A DNA stretch of 64,000 nt, taken from positions 1,426,001-1,490,000 of the forward strand of contig NC_084896.1 of NCBI RefSeq assembly GCF_958979055.1, given 5' to 3'. Positions 34,055-43,799 of the stretch are shown here, piece after piece (position 1 is the first letter of the stretch; every line of letters starts with the position of its first letter). This DNA comes from Alnus glutinosa. Taxonomy: Eukaryota > Streptophyta > Magnoliopsida > Fagales > Betulaceae. The position numbers were made by a program, and so were the translations under genes. The notes beneath the pieces were generated by a model. It saw only the letters and a list, made by a program, of their open reading frames with translations. It ran no database searches and was not told the DNA's origin.

Positions 34055-34654
34055 ATGCAAATGGATTCATTCAATTTCTTCAACATCAGAGCTGAGAAGG
34101 CGAACGCTATGCTAAAGAATCGCCAGCTTCAGAAGATGGTAAACTTGTTCTGGGTAATCGAGGTATGCGTTGTTCTTGTCACGATTTCCAGGCTTTCCAT
34201 GCAACTCCCACTTGCTGTCAAGAACTCCACCGGGTATTTCCGTGACGTGACATTCTCCTTGGTTAATCCTCGCTTCCTGTTCGTCGTCGGAAATGCTATA
34301 ATCATCACTCTTTTCGCCAAGTCCGGGCAGTTTTCAGCTCAAGATTGCACAAAAAAGACCTCAGGGTCTGATCTTTACGAGGAGTTCATCAACAACAGAG
34401 CAAATTCCAAGCATAGTATATCTGATCAGAGTCATCAGAGTATGGCTAAGGATTACTGGAGGAGTCAGAGTTACTCGCAGATATCAAACAGCCGAGGGAA
34501 GAGTATTGTTTCTTGTGAGAGCTCGGCCAAAAGTTCAAATGCTGAGGATGAAATGAGCAACGAAGAGTTCCAGCGAAAGGTGGAGGCTTTCATTGCCCGG
34601 CAGCAAAGGCTTTTAAGGGAAGAAGACTGCTCTCTATGTATTTTCTCCAAATAG
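34055..34654 (+). CDS. DUF761-type membrane protein (block B)
   Basis: The single-exon, 199-residue protein is identical to the product of 18,131-18,730, with one synonymous base change in the frame. It has two predicted membrane segments in the N-terminal half, a Ser-rich middle and the C-terminal DUF761 signature (EEFQRKVEAFIARQQ). The C-terminus ends DCSLCIFSK, with two cysteines near the end that the third paralogue replaces by a poly-Glu tail. Function is unknown. The gene keeps its downstream flank (34,711-35,096), which block A has lost. Confidence 0.85.
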   Translation: MQMDSFNFFNIRAEKANAMLKNRQLQKMVNLFWVIEVCVVLVTISRLSMQLPLAVKNSTGYFRDVTFSLVNPRFLFVVGNAIIITLFAKSGQFSAQDCTKKTSGSDLYEEFINNRANSKHSISDQSHQSMAKDYWRSQSYSQISNSRGKSIVSCESSAKSSNAEDEMSNEEFQRKVEAFIARQQRLLREEDCSLCIFSK

Positions 34655-34710
34655 GGTAGGAGGAATTTCCTTCTGCTCTGTCTATAAAATTGTCATGTAT
34701 TATTTATCAT

Positions 34711-35096
34711 GCGAAAAACACATACGAAAAGCACGTATTTTTTTAATAGAAATTCTTCTAATTCAGTTCGAAGACAACGTCTGTCATGGTATAATTTTTG
34801 ATTCTGTCTGTCATGAATAGTCCAGATCTTGCAAAAATCAGGTGGGTAATGCAAATTTCAGAGAATTCATGCCATGGAGATTTATTATCATGAGGATAAG
34901 AGAATTTCTAAAATTCTAGAGCTGATGCCCTTCTCTGGATAAGATAAAAATATGGCATTATGGGAGGAATACATCCTAAATTCTATTTAATGCCAAGTTG
35001 ATGGCTGTTCAACGTTATTATTTGAATATGAAGTGTTAAGGGATGAATACGAGACTTAGCACCTATGTAACATCTTCACAATCTCCGTACATACCT
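34711..35096. other. Ancestral 3' flank segment retained in block B
   Basis: This segment is absent from block A. Parts such as GAATTTCTA(A)AATTCTAGAG and TGATGCC...CTGGATAAGA recur after the third DUF761 gene (about 41,990-42,150). It is therefore old flank DNA, not an insertion into B. Confidence 0.7.
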
Positions 35097-35834
35097 AATG
35101 GAGGACTAACGTTCTAGATGTCATAATTTTCCTTACTCAAATCTCGAACGTTCACGCTGGGCCCATATCATGTTGGGATGCTTTAGCGCCACATAGTATT
35201 ACTAAGTTGAATTTGATATCACTTGTTATGATTTAGGAAAAGCGCTAGCTACATTTGCGTTATTAAGTACTCCAAAATAACTAATTAAAGTTATAATTAG
35301 AACTTCTTAAAATCACTTATAAAGTTAATATATTCACAATCGATCCCACCCACATAATACTAGACTTTATCTCCCAAGGCATATTATGAACTGTCTTCCA
35401 CTTGCAATACACTCTCTTCCCCTTTTTGTTTAGCACTGATTTTATGTTTAAATTGAATATAAGAATATTAGTATTAACTTTTGGTGCGGGTTCATGAACT
35501 TTAGCAGATAATTGTCACTTCAGGCGTATCGGATCCTTTAGGAAGCAATGGGGCCAGCTGATTTTGCTTGCTTCTCTTTACGATCAGAGATGATGTAATT
35601 AGGTGATCAAGAGATTTCTGCTTCATAATATGTCTACTATTTGTATAAAAAGTATATATATTATGAAGCTGCTTGTTGATTTGTAGAATATTCTAATTAA
35701 ACCTTTAGTGACCAGAGTCATACAATTTCTTTAATTAGTTCTCAAATCAATTATTTTACATTTGATATGCGCCAGAAAATAAGTGTCAGCAAATTTTGTT
35801 GGCCGGCATTTTTATTTTTTTAAACTTAATGTTC

Positions 35835-36600
35835 AAACGACACTAATTTAAATTCAGCGCTGTTTGAACAGTAAACGACGCTAAATTATTAGTGTTGTTT
35901 ATTTCGTTCGCTTCCCAAACGACACCAATTTGTGTGGCAAAAAATTTAGTTATATATTTTATGATCTAAGAAAAAACGCTAGTCACATCTGCACTATCAC
36001 TCCAAAAGGACTAGCCAATTTGGAGTTTCTCTAGAATTCTTTATAAAGCTCAGTTTCATGTAACTAGACAACGTGAAACTTAGCAGTCATGATTGTCTCT
36101 TATAAACCACTCACTCTATGCGAGCTATTTATCTCTTTTCAATATGAGACCGGAGTGTTACACAGAGAGGAAAAATGAAGAGAAGCTGGCAGGAGCTCCT
36201 GCATCTGCCGGAAGAGAAGAAAATGAAAATGAAGAGAAGAATAAGAAAAAGGAGGAGGAGGAAGCTCAAGGAGCTTTTGCAGAAAGAGAAAAAGAAAGGG
36301 AGGAGGATCCTTTTATTTTTCTTTTTCTTTTTTTAATTTTTTATTTACATTAATGTCGTTTAGGGGTTCAAACGATATTACCAATTTAACGTCATTTAAA
36401 CAGTAAATAGTACTAACAGCTTAGCGTCGTTTCACTGTTCAAACGACACTAAATTGTTAGTGTTATTTGAACAAAAACGGCATTAATTAACGTCTCATTT
36501 GAACAGTAAACGACGCTAATTTAGAACCTCGTCTCTATGTTTAACGCCATTTTCAAAGCAATACTATTCAAACGACACTAAGTACCGGTTTTTTTTAGCA
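35835..36600. mobile_element. AAACGACGCTAA motif array (block B), CACTA-like
   Basis: This is the sister of 19,521-20,310, with several internal differences in GAGGAG repeat number and motif sequence. Confidence 0.45.
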
Positions 36601-37040
36601 TTCTATCGTATTAATAGCCATATTTCTTTCATATGGTAAACTCTTTTGAATGTCAGTTGGATTTATGGTTGAGTTTCTTAATTAGTTATGAAATCTTTAC
36701 CCAGCCTTTGGTCTAATTTGAAGAGTTTTTACATTATCATCGATTATGAAAGTGAATGGATGGCCACTACTACATTTAACACCTTAAATATTGCAGTTAT
36801 TCATTGCGATCGAGCTTCCTCTTCTTGCTTTAGGACTGCAATTTTGACTGATTTATGTATACTATCTTTCCTTAGAGTTTGGCAATTTTGAAGAGTTTAA
36901 TTCTTTGGTCATCATCATCATCATCAATGATAAAAGTAAATTAATTAAACTACTTAATTAAGTGCTGCAAGCTCATTGATACGGAATTTAATTAGTGCTT
37001 AATTAGAAACATTTGTTAAGTGTAAACGTTTGTTATAGGA

Positions 37041-37199
37041 AGAGAATGGCAATCTCTTATCCACACCTTCATTATAGGAAATAGAATGGCAATTTCTTTC
37101 TTTTCTTCTAGGGCCCTTTTTGGAGGTTTGGCAGTCCTTGCTCTAGGGTTGATTAAGTGTTTATTTGGGACTCAAAATTCTTCTTCTAGGGTTCATTAG
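37041..37199 (+). pseudogene. Defensin exon-1 relic (block B)
   Basis: This is the same relic as at 20,757-20,915, with ATG at 37,086 and stop at 37,197-37,199. The signal-peptide-like start MAISFFSSRALFGGLAVLAL is kept, and there is no mature exon. Confidence 0.7.
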
Positions 37200-37647
37200 A
37201 TCGTGTGGTTCCTCGATATTATTGAGTACAAAGTTTTCTTTTAAACTGAGTCGAAAGAAATTCTTTCAATCCAATTTAGTAAACTAACATACATACGCAC
37301 GTCCTCAAAGCATGTTGATTTTTTGCATATCTGAAGACATATGTTAGTCTAGTAGACTAGGTTGGAACAACATTTGTTTTTTGACCACGTGATTCAATTC
37401 TCACGTGCGTTTTTTTAAAAAAAAAATTCATGTGATAATCAACATGCTTTAAGGACATATATGTCAATATAATAAATTTAGTTGAAAAAATTTCATCTGA
37501 TCCAGTTTGGAGGAGAACTCTGTTCTAATGTTATCGGGGTGATCTCTTATGTTGCTGGGCCTTTTTTGGTTGCTTTTCTTTGTATATATTTAGCCTTGCA
37601 TATAAAATTTTAAATGACATAGCACTATATTTAAATAGCGTGCCACC

Positions 37648-37843
37648 ATGTAATTTTTCCGTTGCTATGTATACTTTATCTAAATTAGAATCTAAAGTAT
37701 AGGTAAAATTATTTTGACTGAAATTCCGTTAAAACATTAGAGTTAAAGAGAGATAAATTGCTGTTAATTTAGGAATAATGTTCAGCTCCGTTTGTTAATG
37801 TTTTTTAGATTATAGTTTTTGTTTTTTATTTGAAAAAGTATTC
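37648..37843. other. Segment of about 196 bp present only in block B
   Basis: In block A the flanks join directly (GCCACC then TGATATAAT). I see no inverted ends, so insertion and deletion cannot be told apart. Confidence 0.55.
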
Positions 37844-38248
37844 TGATATAATATAAATGTGAAAGTAATTTTAAGTATTTTAAATTGTTTATTAATATTT
37901 TTGCTTTGAAAAAAGAAAATAAAAAGGCAAAGAAAAAAGTGCTACCAAACAATTAAATCATTTTGTAGTTGTACTCCACATTGTAATTGTTGTGTCTCAA
38001 TCATGACTCATTTTATGGTCTCAATTAGAATCCAAGAAAACAGAGCAAGTTGAGCAACTCACAAAGTTTTAAGACAAAAAAGTTTCTTCTAAATTAGATT
38101 GTAGAATACAATTTTAATACAACTTGCTATATTCTACCGTTATATCATCCTACATGGCACCTTAATCTAGAAGATAAGAAGAGTGCAACTTTTTTATCCT
38201 AATCATTTGTGGTCTCAACTGAACTCCAAAAAGGGGCTTCTTTTTTTT

Positions 38249-38473
38249 ATGAATGCATATGCAATGGAAGAAAACCCTAGCCGCCAAAGAGAGAAAATAA
38301 GAATAACCTTCCCAATAACACAATGGTTACTGTCTATCTTTTCTTTATATTTGTTTTTAGCAGCAATCTACGGGATGAAGTTTTTTCTTGCTATTTTGGG
38401 TTTCGATTCCCTTTATTCATTTTCTAAAGTTTTGTTCACAGGAAACTCTAAGAGTAGCGATCTTAGGTTTCCG
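38249..38473 (+). CDS. Orphan first exon of a membrane protein (block B), partial
   Basis: The 75 codons end at the donor CCG|GTATGTC and are the sister of 21,764-21,988. One hydrophobic segment (WLLSIFSLYLFLAAIYGMKF) is present. Beyond 38,564 the flank differs from block A, and I can recognise no continuing exon within the next 2 kb. The family is not recognised. Confidence 0.4.
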
Positions 38474-38564
38474 GTATGTCTTTCATTTTCTTTCTAATTC
38501 TTTTTTGGGAGCAAATCACTGGCCGATGCAAAGGAATTATCATCCATGTGGAAAAAAAAAAAAA

Positions 38565-39584
38565 TTGGCATTGATGGTAAGGGCAGCAAAAGAGCAAGAA
38601 AATCACTGTCTAGTTAAAGTTATGAATGGATCGGACAGTGAGCAATGACGTGATTCGTTGAAAAATGTTGTAGATCTAGAAACTGATTGGGACAGTAACA
38701 TTTAAACATTTAAACAAAGCATACATCATATTTAGACGGAAGAAATTCATCATTATATCTATAATATTGTTTTGTTAGAGCAACATGCTCTATTTTTATT
38801 AAATGAATAAAGAAGACAATTTATAAACTAAATAAAAGACATGCAGACAGAGGAACACTCAAACCTAATTTTGAACCGAGTGGGTCCTATGCTAAATAGA
38901 GATTCTTCCAAAAGGCAAACAGTTGCACTCTATTATTGGTGGGAATCTTTTGAAGAAACATTAACTCGTTTAGGGTAAACTGAATCTTATTGGAAAAAGA
39001 AAAGGAGACAGAGAAAGGAGAGTGACTGAAAGGCAAATAAAGGTGGAAGTTTGAAACAAAGAAAGATAAACGAGTTGTTGTTATGTGGTGTTTTCTTAGT
39101 GACTAAGAAATGAGTCTTCAAGTCTTCTGATATTTGCTGGTTACGGTCGTAATTTAGTTCGTGTGTCGAGTTTGATTAAACGAGTCAGACGATTCAATTT
39201 TAACTCGCTAATTTTATGTGAAGTTTGTGTTGGGTTTATAGGTCGTATAAAAAATTGTCAACCTTATTGCTATTTCAAATTTAGAAATTATAAGAGATTT
39301 ATTGACCTTATTGACTCTTTGTTTAGAATATAAATTAAGGAAGCAACCAAAGGTAAGAAAACCAATATAGTGCATGTGTAAAAGTCTACGAGCTTTTCTC
39401 ACTTTCAAAAGACGTATTAAGAGAGGAGGGGTATCCATGACTTATAAAGTGTCTAGGTCATGTATCTTTTGGCGATGTGAGACACTTTAATACATCCCCT
39501 CACACGTGGCAACTTTGGCCAAACACGTGTTTAACATCGGGAGGAAAAAACCCATCATCGTTCAAAAAACCCACTCTGATACCA
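38565..39584. other. Intergenic with retroelement interior remnant
   Basis: I see no gene. From about 39,470 the sequence (CCTCACACGTGGC...CCAAACACGTGTTTAAC, then CTCTGATACCA at 39,574-39,584) is the leader region next to the LTR that follows. It is a fossil. Confidence 0.5.
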
Positions 39585-39910
39585 TGTAAGAAAAGATAAT
39601 GCTATAGAAATATAAAATGAAAAGCAGAATAAATAAAATAAGAATAAAGATTTTACGTGGTTCAGTTTATGACATACGTCTACAGGGTAAAGCTCAATTG
39701 GTTACATAGTTGCTCTTATTCCTTGATAGTTTTACAATACATAATACTTCTATTTATAGGAGAATTGAGATAGGTAAAAATGGTAATCAAATCTGGTTGT
39801 TTTGATTACCATCAAACCTAATTACAATCAACTTTATAAAAAAAAAAAAAGTAAAGTACAAGATCAATATTATATATTTCATTTCAATATAGAAAATATA
39901 TTCTCTAACA
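39585..39910 (-). mobile_element. LTR with primer-binding site, copia-like fossil
   Basis: On the minus strand it begins TGTTAGAGAATATATT and ends CTTTTCTTACA, directly followed by TGGTATCAGAG, the initiator-Met tRNA primer site. At 326 bp it is the same family as the solo LTRs after D1. No coding region or second LTR was found nearby. Confidence 0.7.
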
Positions 39911-40044
39911 ACATGTTGATATACTTCTGCATAAAAAATGCTATAAAGCTATTTGGATAGTTGAAAAAGTTTTTATTTTTATTTTTTTGGATTCTGCATA
40001 TGGGACACAAGCTGGCCACGTGTCGCAGAATAGGAGGCATTGGA

Positions 40045-40075
<31 letters not shown>

Positions 40076-40555
40076 GTGTATTTTGTAGTCAAGATAAGAA
40101 TTAAATTGCACTAAAAATGAAATACAGAGAAATTCAAGAACAAGATACATAACCTGATTTGTTTGCCCAAAAACAGGACACATAACTTGCTGTAGAAATT
40201 TAATTGTAAAAAATATAAATTGCGAAAGAAAATAGCGGAAGCATGGAAAGAAAGAGAATAAAGAAATTTTGGATGATTCGGCTTTAGGAGCCAACGTCCA
40301 CCGCTACGAAAGAGTCTTATAGGGCTACATCTTGTGTTATTGACTTAAATATATTTATAATACAAATAACTCTATTTACAGGGAAAATAAGATAGGTAGA
40401 GTAAATACAAGAAAGATAATCAAATATTATAGATTTAATTACAATCACATATTAAACCTATCTTATTTCACTAAGAAAAATATATTAAGAAAAAGTAGAA
40501 ATAAATCAAAGAAAATGGAATAAAAGAAAAGGTAAAAAAGGCATATATTCTACAC
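39911..40555. other. Degenerate LTR-like DNA upstream of DUF761-3
   Basis: It contains a poly-T run and, at about 40,260-40,490, a GGATGATTCGGCTTTAGG-type leader and AT-rich stretch resembling another decayed LTR of a related family. It ends at a TATA box (cctataaatag, about 40,557). Confidence 0.4.
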
Positions 40556-40702
40556 CCTATAAATAGAAAGGGAAATGCTAAAGAGTTCAAGAACAATCGT
40601 TATCCCCTGTCGAACAAACAAGAGCAATACGGTTCACTCTGTTTTCTCTGTCTATCTCTGTTTTCCTCTGAGGCCTTCGCTGGCTTTTAACTCTCTGTCT
40701 CA

Positions 40703-40825
40703 ATGCTTCGAAACTTCAAATCTGCCTTATTGTCTTCTCTAATGGAAGCCGTTTTTCTCTTTTCTCTGTTCAGAGAAATGGTTGCTCATGAAGCTTTGAT
40801 GAAAACTGAATTGCCTTTCGAGTGA
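40703..40825 (+). CDS. Conserved upstream ORF of third DUF761 gene
   Basis: The 40 codons encode MLRNFKSALLSS at the start and MKTELPFE at the end. The central block MEAVFLFSLFREMVA is unchanged from the block A/B copies, despite clear divergence of the surrounding leader. It ends 64 bp before the main ATG. Confidence 0.6.
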   Translation: MLRNFKSALLSSLMEAVFLFSLFREMVAHEALMKTELPFE

Positions 40826-40889
40826 AAACTCCCCAAAAACAAAAAGGAAAAAACCTTCGGCTGTGTTGTCTCTCAAGTCCTTTGTGCAG

Positions 40890-41552
40890 ATGGATTCATT
40901 CAATATCTACGACATCAAGGTTGAGAAGGCGAACGCGATGCTAAAGCATCGCCAGCTTCAAAAGATCGCAAACTTGTTCCGGGTAATCGAGGTATGCGTT
41001 GTTCTTCTCTTGATTTCCAGGCTTTCCATGCAACTCCCACTTGCTGTCAGGAACTCCGGCGGGTATTTCCGGGACTTGACAGTCGTCTTGGCTAGCCCTC
41101 GCTTCGTTTTTGTTGTTGGAAACGTTATAGTTATCACTCTTTTCGCAAAGTCCGGGCAGTTTTCAGCTCGAGATTCTACAAGAAAGACGTCGGGATTTGA
41201 TCTGTGCGAGGAGTTCATCAAGAACACTGAGAAGAATCAGAAAGTTCACCCAGATGAGACCACCGGGTATCTTGACAAGCACGCCACATGTGTTGAGAGT
41301 ACAGTTAAGGATTACAGGAGGACTCAGAGCTACTCGCAGAATTCAACCAGTCGGGTGTGTGAGAAATCTCGCCGTGTTCTGCGACATTCGGAGACAGAGA
41401 TGTTCAGGAGTAGCAGCCGTTCTTGTGAGGGATTGTCGAAAAATTCATCTCCTGATGATGAAATTAGCGACGAGGATTTCCAGCGCAAGGTGGAGGCTTT
41501 CATTGCCCAGCAACAAAGGTTCAGGAGGGAAGAAGAAGAAGAAGAGGAGTAA
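40890..41552 (+). CDS. DUF761-type membrane protein, diverged third copy
   Basis: The single-exon protein of 220 residues starts MDSFNIYDIKVEKANAML. It aligns over its whole length with the block A/B proteins: a first hydrophobic segment (VIEVCVVLLLISRLSMQL), a second one (FVFVVGNVIVITLFAKSGQF), and the C-terminal DUF761 signature (DEDFQRKVEAFIAQQQRF). It has about 20 more residues in the Ser/Arg-rich middle (RVCEKSRRVLRHSE) and ends in seven or more glutamates instead of DCSLCIFSK. A TATA box lies at about 40,557. This is probably the older paralogue from which the tandem pair derives, or its sister. Role unknown. Confidence 0.85.
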   Translation: MDSFNIYDIKVEKANAMLKHRQLQKIANLFRVIEVCVVLLLISRLSMQLPLAVRNSGGYFRDLTVVLASPRFVFVVGNVIVITLFAKSGQFSARDSTRKTSGFDLCEEFIKNTEKNQKVHPDETTGYLDKHATCVESTVKDYRRTQSYSQNSTSRVCEKSRRVLRHSETEMFRSSSRSCEGLSKNSSPDDEISDEDFQRKVEAFIAQQQRFRREEEEEEE

Positions 41553-41728
41553 TCTGTACTTTAAATTACTAGAGTATGATGCTTTTTTTTTTCTTTTTCC
41601 ATTAAATCTAACTCTCTGTATATTTCTTCTTTTGGTTGAATATAACTGTGTGTATATTATGCAATGGTGAATTTTCCCCAGTTGCTTTTGTTTACAATCT
41701 CCCAGTCTCTCTTTGTTTGAAATTTGGA

Positions 41729-41830
41729 TCAAATCACTCCTTAAGGTATGCTCCGTTATCAAATCGCTCACCCTGTTAAACCACGGGGTGAGCGATTTGA
41801 TAACGGAGCATACCTTAAGGAGTGATTCGA
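41729..41830. other. Near-perfect 45-bp-stem hairpin
   Basis: The arms 41,729-41,773 and 41,786-41,830 are complementary over 45 bp with one mismatch, and the loop is 12 nt. It lies 177 bp after the DUF761-3 stop, possibly in the 3' UTR. It may be a small foldback MITE or a small-RNA precursor. Confidence 0.85.
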
Positions 41831-41849
41831 TTAATTTTTAAATTTTAAG

Positions 41850-43247
41850 GAGTAGAATCATTATGTTATTACTTATGATCATGTTTAAGATATTCAGATA
41901 AAAAAATAAGAATAAAAAAACACAAGAAAATATGTGTGTGTCTGTCAAGACTCACATTGTGAATAAGATGCTAGGTGACAAAAGCAGATAGATAGGGAAT
42001 TTCTAGATTCTAGAGGTGATGCCATTTTTATTTTTATTTTTATTTTATTTTATTTCTGGATAAGAGAAAAATATGCCATGGTGGGAGGCATGAATTCTAA
42101 ATTCTGTAATATGCTAATTCAGATGCTTTGATGCCAAGTTTCCCGTTGGTGGGATTATGCTGATTCATATGCTAAGTTTCTGTACTATGTAATATGCTAA
42201 TTTGAAACACTTGCTAAGAACATCCGACAAAGTTCAGGCCTTCTATACACTAAGAATTTCATCTACAAAAAAAGCATCTTTATCTGATGGGGTAAGTTCA
42301 ACAAGAAGAACAAAGGAACAAACACCAGAACAACTAAAGGAAACTAGAGATAAAGTGAGGAAGAGGTGTTCATAGGTAGGTCTCTGGGAGGGAGTTACAA
42401 AGGGGGCCAAATGTGTTGTGATCATCACCAAAGTTCAAGGAATTTGGAAAGAATAGATCGGATGGGGGAGGGATACATTTCCAGACCAATTTCCACATGA
42501 AGAGTCTGAGTTTATGGTGGATTTTGAGATGCTAGAAAATTTTCCAATCGGATTCAGAAAGGGGGTTATGATGCAGCGCATTTTGGCTTTGATACTAATT
42601 GATGCAGTGTGGACGTTGTGGATCACAAAATCAAACAAATCGAAGAATCACAACTCTTCCCAAAACTAAGAAAAATTAAGGAATTGAGACTGATCGAGAC
42701 TCCGATCGGACGGCTCAAAAATAAGTACTCAATCAAACGGGATCCGATCGGATGCCTCGGGTCTCGGTGTTAATCTCAGCCCCAGACCCTCGTTTGAACG
42801 CGAACCGACCGCCACTCCAATTAAGGCTCCTGAGAATTCTCTCCAAAGCTCATCCAATAGCAGCATTCGGACGAGCTTTAGACCTTGTTTGGACCCCTAT
42901 ATCTCCTCCATGTTTCTTCATAAATTCGAACACAACCAGGTCAACATTAGGTTATCAAGAAGGGGATTGCGGATGGTTATGCCAGCTGAAAAGTAAGGAT
43001 TGCTATACATTTTCTCCCCCCTTTTTGTTGGCAATAATTTGATGTGTTCGTTTTAATTTGATTTAAAGATAAGGAAAATTTGCTAAATTAGTGTATGGGT
43101 TTGAAGTTGTAACAAACAACTCTCTAAGGTTTAAAAAATGACAAATAACTCTATGCGATATGTATGTGTAACAAATAACTTCCTCCATAAGATTTTTGGT
43201 CATTTTTCAATGAGTTTATATGAAATTCCAAATTTACCCTCAAAGAA

Positions 43248-43282
<35 letters not shown>

Positions 43283-43340
43283 TGGGTCTCAAACTACCAG
43301 TTATGTTAATGTTCTCCTAAATTATAAAAAAAATGTCATT
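41850..43340. other. Intergenic, no clear gene
   Basis: The first 300 bp share DUF761 3'-flank blocks with 34,711-35,096. At about 42,580-42,620 the sequence TTTGATACTAATTGATGCAG resembles a retroelement primer-site junction. The open frame at 42,752-43,042 has no family resemblance. Confidence 0.4.
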
Positions 43341-43351
43341 GTCCCCCTTAA

Positions 43352-43555
43352 TGACAAAAATACCCTTCATAATTTTTTTTTAAAAAATAAAATCCTAAAA
43401 TCCTAAAAAACAAAAAAAAAATCTAAAAAAAATAAATAAATAAAGAGGAGAAAAAAAATGAGATATAAAGGCCCCCTTGGTTTTTTTTTTTTCCAAATTT
43501 TTTTTTGGGTTTTTTTTAATTTTTTTTTTTTCAAATTTATGAGGATATTTTTGTC
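43352..43555. mobile_element. Low-complexity foldback
   Basis: GACAAAAATACCCTTCATAA at 43,352 pairs with the complement of ATGAGGATATTTTTGTC ending at about 43,555. Between them lie poly-A and poly-T arms. A MITE-like origin is possible. Confidence 0.45.
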
Positions 43556-43703
43556 TTACTGAAAATTTTTTTAGGGTCAATTACCAAAAAAAATAATAAT
43601 AATAATTAAATTAAATTAAAAAAACATAGAATTTTATTAAAAAAAAATGACAAATCAAGAACCCCTTGGTGCATGTACTTTTCCTTAAAAAAATATTATA
43701 GAA

Positions 43704-43796
43704 GACTTTGTGTCCCATTCATGGACTTTAACTTTACATTTTTTAAGAGATTATAGGTGACTTTGTGTCCCATTCATGGACTTTAACTTTACATTT
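43704..43796. repeat. 55-bp tandem duplication
   Basis: GACTTTGTGTCCCATTCATG and following bases (38 bp) occur at 43,704 and again at 43,759. Confidence 0.8.
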
Positions 43797-43799
43797 TCC

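Larger units (their letters stand above)
24919..38564. repeat. Tandem duplication, block B
   Basis: This is the second copy of block A. It keeps the empty site of the LTR element and three segments absent from A (31,575-31,962, 34,711-35,096, 37,648-37,843). The end lies in a poly-A run, beyond which the two flanks are unrelated. Confidence 0.93.

Noticed and set aside
42752-43042. 96-codon open frame
   Set aside because: There is no recognisable domain, membrane segment or splice context; it is likely chance or repeat-derived.
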